55,092 bases of DNA from Candidatus Moduliflexus flocculans (GTDB lineage Bacteria; Moduliflexota; Moduliflexia; Moduliflexales; Moduliflexaceae), in NCBI GenBank assembly GCA_000739515.1, contig DF820455.1, positions 1,430,484 to 1,485,575 on the forward strand, written 5' to 3'. The notes under the pieces were generated by a model. It saw only the letters and a list, made by a program, of their open reading frames with translations, did not search any database and was not told the origin of the DNA. Numbering within the stretch: position 1 is the stretch's first letter; each line of letters begins with the position of its first letter. The translations under genes and the position numbers were made by a program. This document shows, piece by piece, positions 25,943 to 33,555 of this stretch.

Positions 25943-26182
25943 ATGCCAACTTATGAATATCAGTGTCATGCCTGCGGGCATCAGTTTGAGCGGTTTCAGG
26001 GCATCAATGACGCGCCGGTCGCGTCCTGCCCGGAATGTCAGGGAAATGTGCGCCGCTTGCTCAGTGGCGGCGGCGGCGTGATTGTCAAAGGCGGCGCGTC
26101 TGCTCATGCGTCGCAATGTGGACGGGAACAGCCCTGCTGCGGTCGCACAAAGCGGTGCGAATCGCCGTCATGCCATCATTAA
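25943..26182 (+). CDS. FmdB-family small zinc-ribbon protein
   Basis: A 79-residue protein starting MPTYEYQCHACGHQFE, the constant opening of FmdB-like putative regulatory zinc ribbons. CHAC and CPEC (residues 8-11 and 31-34) bind zinc. A Gly-rich stretch (LLSGGGGVIVKGG) and a Cys-rich tail (CGREQPCCGRTKRCE) follow; the tail adds five Cys and could bind a second metal. The family's biochemical role is not established. Here it belongs to the ORP operon, between the Mrp-like ATPase and the cofactor carriers. Confidence 0.85.
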   Translation: MPTYEYQCHACGHQFERFQGINDAPVASCPECQGNVRRLLSGGGGVIVKGGASAHASQCGREQPCCGRTKRCESPSCHH

Positions 26183-26192
26183 AAACATGTCA

Positions 26193-26223
26193 CACTTCAC
26201 AGGTTTTTAAAACCTGTGAGGTG
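26193..26223. repeat. TCACAGGTTTT palindrome (ORP operon, copy 1)
   Basis: CACTTCACAGGTTTT pairs with AAAACCTGTGAGGTG across a two-base centre. It is a strong hairpin in the gap between the FmdB-like and NifX-like genes. Further copies lie at 26615-26647, 27986-28018 and 31940-31970. Confidence 0.75.
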
Positions 26224-26244
26224 TTTATCCAATGGAGAACGATC

Positions 26245-26604
26245 ATGAAAATTTGTATTCCAGTCTTAACACAGGAAGGCATGAACAGCCCGATTTCATC
26301 CCATTTCGGCAAAGCCGATCATTTTGCGATGTTCGATGAGGAGACGCAAGCGTTGACTTTTTTTAGCAATACCGGCCAGCATCATGGCGGCGCGTTGACG
26401 CCCGCGGAGCTTATCCATCAGGCCGGCGCGAATGTCGTGTTGTGCGGCGGATTAGGCGTGAAGGCCGTGCAAATGTTTCAGCAGTTCGGCGTCCAGGTGT
26501 ATAATCAGGCAAGCGGTACGGTCTCAGAGGTGTTAGCCGCATATAACGCGGGCAAGCTCCCTCAAGCGAATGATATGACCGCCTGCCATGACCACGCCCA
26601 CTAA
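26245..26604 (+). CDS. NifX/NifB-like dinitrogenase Fe-Mo cofactor-binding domain protein (1), ORP-like
   Basis: This 119-residue protein is a single dinitrogenase iron-molybdenum cofactor-binding domain: MKICIPVLTQEGMNSPIS, SHFGKADHFAMF, then NVVLCGGLGVKAVQMF. The family carries Fe-Mo or Mo-Cu cofactors; the founding ORP binds a Mo-Cu sulfide cluster. The tail MTACHDHAH offers Cys and three His for metal binding. The start is the ATG at 26245 with GGAG ten bases upstream; a longer in-frame ORF reaching back to 26035 overlaps the FmdB-like gene and is not credible. A second copy of the domain follows. Confidence 0.86.
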   Translation: MKICIPVLTQEGMNSPISSHFGKADHFAMFDEETQALTFFSNTGQHHGGALTPAELIHQAGANVVLCGGLGVKAVQMFQQFGVQVYNQASGTVSEVLAAYNAGKLPQANDMTACHDHAH

Positions 26605-26614
26605 TAGCGAACAG

Positions 26615-26647
26615 AGACCTCACAGGCCTCAAAAACCTGTGAGGTCT
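26615..26647. repeat. AGACCTCACAGG palindrome (ORP operon, copy 2)
   Basis: AGACCTCACAGG at 26615-26626 pairs exactly with 26636-26647. It sits between the two NifX-like genes, just before the ribosome binding site AAGGAG of the second, so it could affect its translation. Confidence 0.75.
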
Positions 26648-26662
26648 GTGCAAGGAGATGTT

Positions 26663-27040
26663 ATGAAAGTTGCATGTTCAACACAAGGCGCGGCATTAGA
26701 TGCTCAAATAGACCCGCGTTTAGGACGAGCGGCGTATTTTTTGATGATTGACACGGATTCGCAGGCAGTTGAGGTTCTGGATAATTCAAGCGGCGCGGCT
26801 TCTGGCGGAGCAGGGATTCAGGCGGCGCAAACACTCGCCTCGAAAGGCGTGCAGGCGGTCATCACCGGGAATTGCGGCCCGAATGCGTTTGCCACGTTTC
26901 AAGCTGCTAATATTGCCGTTTATACCGGCGCATCCGGCACGGCGCGAGACGCGCTGGCGCAATATCAACAAGGAACGCTTACCGCTGCGGGACAGCCGAA
27001 CGTCGGCGGACATTTCGGCGATACGCGCAGGGCAGGCTGA
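26663..27040 (+). CDS. NifX/NifB-like dinitrogenase Fe-Mo cofactor-binding domain protein (2), ORP-like
   Basis: This 125-residue carrier domain starts MKVACSTQGAALDAQIDPRLG and continues RAAYFLMIDTD and VITGNCGPNAFATF, with the G-N-C-G-P variant seen in ORP proteins. The conserved Cys in that loop is a candidate cluster ligand. The C-terminal HFGDTRRAG is short and lacks the His tail of paralogue 1. AAGGAG upstream fixes the ATG at 26663. The two carriers may bind different forms of the cofactor; this is inference. Confidence 0.86.
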   Translation: MKVACSTQGAALDAQIDPRLGRAAYFLMIDTDSQAVEVLDNSSGAASGGAGIQAAQTLASKGVQAVITGNCGPNAFATFQAANIAVYTGASGTARDALAQYQQGTLTAAGQPNVGGHFGDTRRAG

Positions 27041-27145
27041 ACGATTGTGAAAGAAGAACTTCAAATCGGAGCGGTGCTATTGGCCGCGCTTGTCGTCATG
27101 CCGCTTTCGATAGCCACAATAACAGGACAACAAGGAGCAGAGCCG

Positions 27146-27898
27146 ATGTCTTCAACTCAATTTACGCCATCCAGGGAATTTGAATTGACCATCTTGTACG
27201 ATAACATGCCGAAACAGCCGGGTTTTGAGACGGCGTGGGGCTTTGCCTGCCTCATTCGCGGCGCGGAGCACGCGATCTTGTTCGACACTGGCGGCGACGG
27301 CGCGGTCTTGTTGCGCAACATGCAACGCGCCAATGTTGACCCGAACGAATTCGACATCTTAGCGCTTTCGCATCAACACTGGGATCACGTCGGCGGCCTA
27401 TATCATCTGCTGGATGCGCGGCAGCGCCACCTCGCGCTGTATGTTCCTGCCTCGTTTTCAACCCATTTCAAACAGGACGTGCAGCGCTATGATATTGAGT
27501 TGACCAATGTCTGCGATCCGGTTCGCCTTGCCGAAGGCGTGATGTCCACCGGCGATCTCTCTGGCGCGATTCGGGAGCAGGCGCTGCTGTTAGAAACCAC
27601 ACGCGGTGTCGTGATTGTGACCGGCTGCGCGCATCCCGGCATTCTCAAGATCATTGAAACCGTCCGCGATTTGCTGCCGCAGAAGCATATTCTGCTTGTC
27701 CTCGGCGGTTTTCATCTGATGAATGACACTGAAACCGACATCGAGCGGGCTGTCACACGTTTTCGGGAACTCGGCGTCGAATACGTTGCGCCGACGCATT
27801 GCTCCGGCGAGCAAACCCGCGCCATCTTCTCCCACGAATATCAGGCGCATTTTCTTGCTGTCGGTGCCGGAAGTGTCATTCGTCCTAACGAATTATAA
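27146..27898 (+). CDS. MBL-fold metallo-hydrolase, last gene of the ORP operon
   Basis: The metallo-beta-lactamase fold shows HQHWDHVGGLYHLL (the HxHxDH metal site), TGCAHPG, and a C-terminal APTHCSGE. It resembles MBL proteins regularly found next to NifX/NifB-like carriers, whose substrate is unknown. I chose the ATG at 27146, with AAGGAG at 27132-27137 and eight-base spacing, giving 250 residues. An upstream GTG at 27047 would add 33 residues with a hydrophobic stretch that could act as a signal anchor, so the longer form is possible. The gene closes a run of same-strand genes with gaps below 100 bases. Confidence 0.82.
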   Translation: MSSTQFTPSREFELTILYDNMPKQPGFETAWGFACLIRGAEHAILFDTGGDGAVLLRNMQRANVDPNEFDILALSHQHWDHVGGLYHLLDARQRHLALYVPASFSTHFKQDVQRYDIELTNVCDPVRLAEGVMSTGDLSGAIREQALLLETTRGVVIVTGCAHPGILKIIETVRDLLPQKHILLVLGGFHLMNDTETDIERAVTRFRELGVEYVAPTHCSGEQTRAIFSHEYQAHFLAVGAGSVIRPNEL

Positions 27899-27951
27899 CA
27901 GATGATTGCTCAGGCGATAAGAGTGTGCGAGGAGGTTAATTTTTGCAACGA

Positions 27952-28046
27952 TTATAGATACGAGTATGAAGAAGTCATATCGCGCAGACCTCACAGGTGT
28001 TCAAAACCTGTGAGGTCTTATTAAATATCAATGCTCGCATCTATAA
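27952..28046. repeat. Inverted-repeat element enclosing a cacagg hairpin, left of mgtA
   Basis: TTATAGATACGAGTAT at 27952-27967 pairs (14 of 16) with 28031-28046. In the middle AGACCTCACAGGT (27986-27998) pairs perfectly with 28006-28018. The same design stands on the other side of the mgtA-EIIA pair at 31911-32012. Apart from this, 27899-28458 holds a run of nine C (28158-28166), the hairpin at 28243-28276 and no gene that I can support. Confidence 0.72.
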
Positions 28047-28242
28047 GAGTCACTCATATTCCCCCCTACTTTTGCCTGACGGGGAGTGAGATCGAGGAGA
28101 GAACGTTTCTGGAATAGGGCTGCAAATATGAGAACGTGAACATGTTATGCTTTTGTTCCCCCCCCCGTTGAACTGGAAAAGCCATCAGAATACATTTCCT
28201 TCACGTATTTTCGATCAGAGTACCACACCATTTCAGTAATGT

Positions 28243-28276
28243 TTCGGAGTGCGAAATCGAAATTTCGCACTCCGAA
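28243..28276. other. Perfect 15-bp hairpin upstream of mgtA
   Basis: TTCGGAGTGCGAAAT at 28243-28257 pairs exactly with 28262-28276 around CGAA. It is followed by AT-rich sequence without a U-run. It lies about 180 bases before the mgtA start, so it may belong to the mgtA leader or be another repeat. It does not match the Mg-sensing M-box that I know. Confidence 0.5.
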
Positions 28277-28458
28277 TAATTCATGCAACGGTGTAGTAGT
28301 ACTGCCTTTTTCGACATTATTGATGAATAATTCCAGGAACAGATTTAAGAACTGTTGTTAAAACTTGACAGGGGAAACGTCGCAGAATTCTTGTCCGTGA
28401 TACAGTGCAATTATAAACTCTTTTGAACCGCTATCCTAAGCACTATTGGAGTTGCGCC

Positions 28459-31113
28459 ATGAAAAAAGTTGAGTATCATCATACTTCGAACGGCTCTGAT
28501 ATTTCATCATCCGCCCAACATCTGTCAAACGAGAATGAGCGTCGTCTGATAGAACTTTGCGCCGCCCCGCTCCCAAAGGCATTTGATGCCCTTGGAGCGT
28601 CACTTCAAGGATTAAACAGCGAACATGTGACCCAGCGATTAGAACACTATGGGCCAAACGAACTATCGCACTCCAAGCGGATAGGATTCTGGACCGATAT
28701 GTTCCAACGCTTCAGAAGTCCGCTGGTGGTGCAGTTGGTGTTGATCGCCGGGATATCCGCGATCATTGGCGAGATCAAGTCTACTGTCATTGTGGGGGCG
28801 ATGATCCTGCTCAGCGTTGGCATGTCTTACGTCCTCGACCGCCGCGCCAGCCAGGCCGTAGATAATCTCGGCAAACGCGTGCAGTCCCGCACGATGGTGA
28901 TGCGCAATGGCGTCGAAACCGAAATCAAAATTTCTGAGGTCGTTCCTGGCGATATCGTGCTCTTGCAGGCCGGGTCCATTGTGCCGGCGGATTTGCGCCT
29001 GATTAGTGCCAAGGACTTTTTCGTCAGCGAGTCGGCCTTATCCGGAGAATCCATGCCGATAGAGAAGACGGCGGCGATTTCCGCCTCCCCATCCCTGTCC
29101 CCTCTGGATTTGCCAAACGCCTGTTTCCTGGGGACATCAGTCACCAGCGGCACAGCCCGCGGTCTGGTGATCAATACCGGCGTCCAGACCTTGTTCGGAG
29201 CCATCTCGGAGCGCCTGGCCGAAAAACGCGAAGAGACTGATTTCGACCGCGGCGTGTACTCCTTCACCTGGCTCATGATCAAGTTTATGGTGGTGATGGT
29301 CTGTGCAGTGTTTTTGATTGTGGGCATGACTAAGGGCAACTGGCTGGATGCCTTGATCTTCGGTCTTTCTATTGCGGTGGGGCTGACCCCTGAAATGCTG
29401 CCCATGATTGTCACCGTCAACCTGGCGAAGGGGGCGCTGACGATGGCCCGGAAAAAGGTGATTGTCAAGCGGTTGCCAGCCATCCAGAATTTCGGGGCGA
29501 TTGACACGCTGTGCACAGACAAAACCGGCACGCTCACCCAGGATCGGGTCGTCTTAGAACAGCACGTTGATATTTTAGGGAATGTCAGCGAAGAAGTCTT
29601 AAATTATGCTTACCTCAACAGCTATTTCCAGACCGGCTTGCGCAACCTGATCGACCGCACGGTCATCGAACACGCCGACCTGAATCTGGATCAATGCCGC
29701 TTAGTGGATGAGTTGCCGTTTGATTTCCAGCGCCGGCGGATGTCTGTGGTGGTTGAGTATGAAGGCGACCATGTCCTCATCTGTAAGGGCGCGGTAGAGG
29801 AAATTTACGCGGTCTGCACCCGGTATCAGATCGATGAGGAGGTCTATCCGCTCGTCAATATGCTGCGCGATGACCTGTTTGAGGAAGTCGAGCGCCTGAA
29901 TCGCGATGGGTTTCGGGTGCTCGGCATCGCTTACCGCGAATTTCCACGGGAGAAGACGACGTTCTCGGTGCACGATGAATCTCAACTTATCTTGCTGGGA
30001 TATATCGCCTTTTTTGATCCTCCCAAAGATATGGTAGATAAAGCATTAGCGCTGCTCGCTGACGCTGGCGTCAACGTCAAAGTTCTGACTGGCGATAACA
30101 GTCTGGTCACCGAAAAGGTCTGCCGCGATGTCGGGCTGACTGTTGAGCGCCTGGTGACCGGGGCAGAATTGGCTCGGCTTGCGCCAGAACAGTTTTCCAA
30201 AGCTGTCGAGGAGAGCAATGTCTTTGTTAAGTTGTCGCCGTCGCAAAAAGAGGAGATCGTGAAGGAATTACGGCGTAACGGCCACGTTGTGGGCTTCATG
30301 GGAGACGGCATCAACGACGCGCCAGCCATGAAGGCAGCTGATGTGGGCATTTCGGTGGATTCCGCGGTGGATGTCGCGAAAGAGTCCGCCGGGATCGTCT
30401 TGCTGGAAAAAAATCTTCTGGTGCTGGAAGAGGGGATTATGGAAGGACGGCGAGTCTTTGCCAATATTATCAAATACATCCGTATGGGCGCCAGTTCCAA
30501 TTTCGGTAACATGTTCAGCGTGGTGGGCGCTAGTTATCTGCTGCCGTTCCTCCCCATGCAGCCGGTGCAGATTCTCACGAACAACCTGTTGTACGATTTT
30601 TCGCAGACTGGCATCCCGACCGATACGGTGGACAAAGAGATTGTCGCCAAACCCCTCAAATGGAATATCACGAACATTAAACGCTTCATGATCTTCATCG
30701 GGCCGATCAGTTCGATTTTCGATTATGCGACGTTTGCGCTGATGTGGTTTTTTTTCCATTGCCGCGCATTTAGCGACCAGGCAACAACCCTCATGCAGCA
30801 GGAACACCTGGCCAAACTATTTCAGACCGGTTGGTTCGTCGAATCGCTCTTGACGCAAACCCTGATCGTCCATATCATTCGAACGCGGCGCATCCCATTT
30901 TTCGGCAGTCGAGCCTCCGCCTACATGAGCCTGACGACCCTGTTTATCATGGCGATTGGCGCCTGGTTGCCTTACTCGCCCTTAGCCGATTATTTAGGGA
31001 TGACGCCCTTGCCAGCGATTTACTGGGCGTGGATTGCGCTGTTTCTGCTTTTGTACGCTGTGTTGACGCATGTCGTAAAAGTCTGGTTTTTCAAACGTTA
31101 CGGAAATAATTGA
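28459..31113 (+). CDS. mgtA: Magnesium-translocating P-type ATPase (MgtA type)
   Basis: A P-type ATPase of 884 residues, close to the usual MgtA length of about 900. It imports Mg2+ across the inner membrane. Motifs in order: the soluble N-terminus, SESALSGESMPIEK (actuator TGES-type loop), GLTPEMLPMIV in the fourth transmembrane helix, DKTGTLTQDR with phospho-Asp354, MGDGINDAPAMK near 615, and NNLLYDFSQTGIPTDTVDKE near 710, a hallmark of the MgtA/MgtB branch. Start chosen at the ATG at 28459 with TTGGAG upstream; an in-frame TTG at 28423 is unlikely. The EIIA-like gene starts two bases after the stop. The Mg specificity rests on family resemblance. Confidence 0.9.
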   Translation: MKKVEYHHTSNGSDISSSAQHLSNENERRLIELCAAPLPKAFDALGASLQGLNSEHVTQRLEHYGPNELSHSKRIGFWTDMFQRFRSPLVVQLVLIAGISAIIGEIKSTVIVGAMILLSVGMSYVLDRRASQAVDNLGKRVQSRTMVMRNGVETEIKISEVVPGDIVLLQAGSIVPADLRLISAKDFFVSESALSGESMPIEKTAAISASPSLSPLDLPNACFLGTSVTSGTARGLVINTGVQTLFGAISERLAEKREETDFDRGVYSFTWLMIKFMVVMVCAVFLIVGMTKGNWLDALIFGLSIAVGLTPEMLPMIVTVNLAKGALTMARKKVIVKRLPAIQNFGAIDTLCTDKTGTLTQDRVVLEQHVDILGNVSEEVLNYAYLNSYFQTGLRNLIDRTVIEHADLNLDQCRLVDELPFDFQRRRMSVVVEYEGDHVLICKGAVEEIYAVCTRYQIDEEVYPLVNMLRDDLFEEVERLNRDGFRVLGIAYREFPREKTTFSVHDESQLILLGYIAFFDPPKDMVDKALALLADAGVNVKVLTGDNSLVTEKVCRDVGLTVERLVTGAELARLAPEQFSKAVEESNVFVKLSPSQKEEIVKELRRNGHVVGFMGDGINDAPAMKAADVGISVDSAVDVAKESAGIVLLEKNLLVLEEGIMEGRRVFANIIKYIRMGASSNFGNMFSVVGASYLLPFLPMQPVQILTNNLLYDFSQTGIPTDTVDKEIVAKPLKWNITNIKRFMIFIGPISSIFDYATFALMWFFFHCRAFSDQATTLMQQEHLAKLFQTGWFVESLLTQTLIVHIIRTRRIPFFGSRASAYMSLTTLFIMAIGAWLPYSPLADYLGMTPLPAIYWAWIALFLLLYAVLTHVVKVWFFKRYGNN

Positions 31114-31115
31114 TT

Positions 31116-31904
31116 ATGAATAGTATTTTGACCGCCTTACAAGAAGGCCGCCTTTTTGAGCTGCCAGATAACGATAAAACGAGCGCCTTGCAGTTTTTGG
31201 CACATGTGATCGCCGCTTTTCCTCAAGTTCCCGCCGACGTCGACATCTTTGAGCATGTCATGAAGCGCGAGGAATCGTTCAACACCGCCCTGGGCAAAGG
31301 ATGGGCATGTCCGCATGCGCGGGTGTCGTTTGAGGAAGATTTGATGTGCGCCATCGGATGGAGTCCGGAGGGAATCGCGTATAACGCCCCGGATGGCAAA
31401 CCTGTCATGCTGGTGATTATGTATGTGATCTCGGACACTCAACGCAACCATTACCTGCGCGAAATCTCCGTGTTAGCCAGAGCCCTTGAAACCTACCCCA
31501 GTTTTGAAAAATTGTGGGATGTTAAAAATCTGGATGACATTCGTAACTATCTGTTGGATTTAGTTGATACCGCCAAAGAATCGTCCGGTCCGGATACTCG
31601 TACCAGGATGATTCGGTTGCAGGCGAAAGCAGCGCCGGAGGCGTTGACGTTCCACGATCTGTCGAACCTGATTGTGGAGCCTGTCACCCTCATTGCCATT
31701 CCCAAAATGAAACCTGTGGCTCTGACACAGAATCAGAGCTTGCTGGAATGGCTCGATTCCACCAGTGATCTGATTGCCAGGCTCGAAGCCGAAGGCGTTT
31801 ATCAAAACGGGGGCTGGCGCGTCATACGGCGCGGCGTAGTCGCCTATCAGGGTGGGCGAATGGCCTATGATTGTATCGCGGTCAGATTGAACCCTCTGAA
31901 ATAA
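31116..31904 (+). CDS. PTS EIIA (fructose/mannitol/Ntr type)-like regulatory protein
   Basis: Residues 1-150 of this 262-residue protein match a type-2 PTS EIIA domain: KREESFNTALGKGWACPHARV, with phospho-acceptor His67, resembles the R-E-x-x-x-T-x-x-G-x-G-x-A-x-P-H block of EIIA-Ntr. The C-terminal 110 residues are not familiar and contain no EIIB or EIIC motif. No EI, HPr or sugar permease lies nearby, so a regulatory rather than transport role is likely. The ATG follows the mgtA stop by two bases, so the protein is presumably coupled to the Mg2+ ATPase. EIIA-Ntr proteins are known to affect K+ and Mg2+ transport systems. Confidence 0.78.
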   Translation: MNSILTALQEGRLFELPDNDKTSALQFLAHVIAAFPQVPADVDIFEHVMKREESFNTALGKGWACPHARVSFEEDLMCAIGWSPEGIAYNAPDGKPVMLVIMYVISDTQRNHYLREISVLARALETYPSFEKLWDVKNLDDIRNYLLDLVDTAKESSGPDTRTRMIRLQAKAAPEALTFHDLSNLIVEPVTLIAIPKMKPVALTQNQSLLEWLDSTSDLIARLEAEGVYQNGGWRVIRRGVVAYQGGRMAYDCIAVRLNPLK

Positions 31905-31910
31905 TGCCAA

Positions 31911-32012
31911 TTATAGATGTGAGTATTGATTTTTAATAAGACCGCACATGTTTTTAAAACCTGTGAGGTCTGCGAGGGACACAATATTAATTTTCAATAT
32001 TTGCATCTATAA
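31911..32012. repeat. Inverted-repeat element enclosing a cacagg hairpin, right of mgtA-EIIA
   Basis: Arms of 28 bp (31911-31938 and 31985-32012, starting TTATAGATGTGAG) pair with about six mismatches. The core at 31940-31970 is a decayed form of the ACCTCACAGG palindrome. It shares arms and core with the element at 27952-28046. Confidence 0.7.
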
Positions 32013-32053
32013 CGTCTCTGTAACAGACACATTGAACACGCGGTAAAAAGCGT

Positions 32054-32122
32054 GTCAACGCTTGCGTTGACGGGTCACTCGTACCCCCGATAGCCTTGAC
32101 CGGACATGGCTGCCCGGGGTAC
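32054..32122. repeat. Palindromic cluster upstream of the OFA transporter gene
   Basis: GTCAACGCTTGCGTTGAC at 32054-32071 is a perfect palindrome, and GTACCCCCG near 32081 pairs with the CGGGGTAC ending at 32122. The first resembles the GCCAACGCTTGCGTTGGC palindrome at 52122-52139, suggesting another dispersed family. No gene is seen in 31905-32211. Confidence 0.55.
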
Positions 32123-32211
32123 GCATCTGTCTGCCAAAACACTCCTGTCAGGGCGACGCTGCCGTTATGGATCGTCGGAATTTCCACTCACAAGCATAAA
32201 AGAACAGAACG

Positions 32212-33501
32212 ATGGCACGCGATGTGAAAACGGCAAATCGGTGGGTTATTGCAATAATGGGCACGATCGTGCAGTTGTGCCTGGGAACGGTGTATGCGTG
32301 GAGTTTTTTTCAAAACCCGATTGTCAAGGCGTATGGCTGGACGAACGCCCAAACAGCCTGGACATTCAGCATCGCGATCTTTATGTTGGGCATATCAGCC
32401 GCCTGGGGCGGCATTCACCTGCCCAAATTCGGCCCGAAAACGCTGGCAATGTCAGGCGGAATCCTTTATGCAATCGCGCATTTTATCTCGGCCTACGCCC
32501 TCTCGATCTCCAACTTGCCGCTTCTCTATGTCGGCTATGGAGTTATCGGCGGAATTGGATTGGGGCTTGGATATGTCACGCCAGTCGCAACCGCATCGAA
32601 ATGGTTCCCCGATAAGCAAGGGTTTGTGACCGGCATGGTGGTTATGGGATTTGGATTCGGCTCGTTAGTCATGTCGAAAATTTTAGGCCCGTTCTTTATG
32701 GAAATGACTGGAAACAATCTGGTATTCGTGTTTGCGTATATCGGCGTGGCGATCTTTATCTGCCTGACTATCGCCGGCGCGTTTTTGCAAATGCCGCCTG
32801 CCGGGTACGCGCCTGTCGGATATACATCGCCGGCAACACGCGTTGCGGCGACGGACGCGGAAGAGCCGTTGACCGCAAAACAGTGCATCATATCGCCGAA
32901 ATTTGCGATGATGTGGTTGATGTTTTTCTTTAACATCGTTGCGGGAATTATGTTTATTGCGTTTCAGTCGCCGCTCTTACAAGACTTGCTGAAATTGCGC
33001 ATAGACGCGGGAACAGATTTGTCAGCCCCGGAGATCAGCGCCTCGCTCGCTTCAGCGGGAGCAACATTGATCGCCATCAGTTCATTATGCAACGGCATCG
33101 GGCGGTTTTTCTGGGGCGGGATGTCAGATAAAATCGGACGCGTTCAGACATTTCGGCTGATTCTTGGAACGCAATTCGCCGTCTTCCTCTTGCTGCTGGT
33201 GGTAACGCATCCCTGGCTGTTTGGGATGCTTGTCTGCTACGTGCTGTTGTGTTATGGCGGCGGATTCGGCACGATGCCGTCGTTTGTGAAAGATACATTC
33301 GGCGTGAAATTCATGCCTGTCGTCTATGGCGCGATTCTGACGGCCTGGGGGTGTGCCGGCGTGGTTGGCCCGCAAATCGTTGCCGGCATGAAGGATCGTT
33401 TTGCGGCAGAAGCCGGAACTTACTCCTTTGCCGCTGGGGCGGCCTGTCTGTTCGCCGGTTTTCTCATCGCGCTTTTTTTGAAGAACGAACATGTTCGGTG
33501 A
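32212..33501 (+). CDS. MFS transporter, OFA (oxalate/formate antiporter) family
   Basis: This 429-residue, twelve-helix carrier resembles the OFA branch: NRWVIAIMGTIVQLCLGTVY and AWSFFQNPIVKAYGW at the start, GGIGLGLGYVTPVATASKWF in the fourth and fifth helices, and a long cytoplasmic loop (about 200-230) between helices 6 and 7. OxlT-type members exchange oxalate and formate; many others move unrelated carboxylates, so the substrate is uncertain. No strong ribosome binding site precedes the ATG. A CCCTGCCAGG hairpin follows the gene. Confidence 0.82.
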   Translation: MARDVKTANRWVIAIMGTIVQLCLGTVYAWSFFQNPIVKAYGWTNAQTAWTFSIAIFMLGISAAWGGIHLPKFGPKTLAMSGGILYAIAHFISAYALSISNLPLLYVGYGVIGGIGLGLGYVTPVATASKWFPDKQGFVTGMVVMGFGFGSLVMSKILGPFFMEMTGNNLVFVFAYIGVAIFICLTIAGAFLQMPPAGYAPVGYTSPATRVAATDAEEPLTAKQCIISPKFAMMWLMFFFNIVAGIMFIAFQSPLLQDLLKLRIDAGTDLSAPEISASLASAGATLIAISSLCNGIGRFFWGGMSDKIGRVQTFRLILGTQFAVFLLLLVVTHPWLFGMLVCYVLLCYGGGFGTMPSFVKDTFGVKFMPVVYGAILTAWGCAGVVGPQIVAGMKDRFAAEAGTYSFAAGAACLFAGFLIALFLKNEHVR

Positions 33502-33512
33502 GCGCGTCTCTG

Positions 33513-33541
33513 CCCCTGCCAGGGGTTAAATCCTGGCAGGG
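33513..33541. terminator. Hairpin between the convergent OFA and hydrogenase genes
   Basis: CCCCTGCCAGG at about 33513-33523 pairs with CCTGGCAGGG at 33532-33541. It lies in the 54-base gap between convergent genes, where a bidirectional terminator would be expected. There is no clear U-run, so the termination role is positional inference; it may also be a dispersed repeat. Confidence 0.45.
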
Positions 33542-33555
33542 CTTGTGAGGTTCTC

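Noticed and set aside
26035..26244. N-terminal extension of the first NifX-like gene
   Set aside because: It would overlap the FmdB-like gene out of frame and gives an Arg/Cys-rich sequence unlike the family. The ATG at 26245 starts the domain.
28277..28458. Mg2+ riboswitch (M-box) in the mgtA leader
   Set aside because: The leader shows a simple hairpin upstream, but I could not find the conserved M-box stems by eye.
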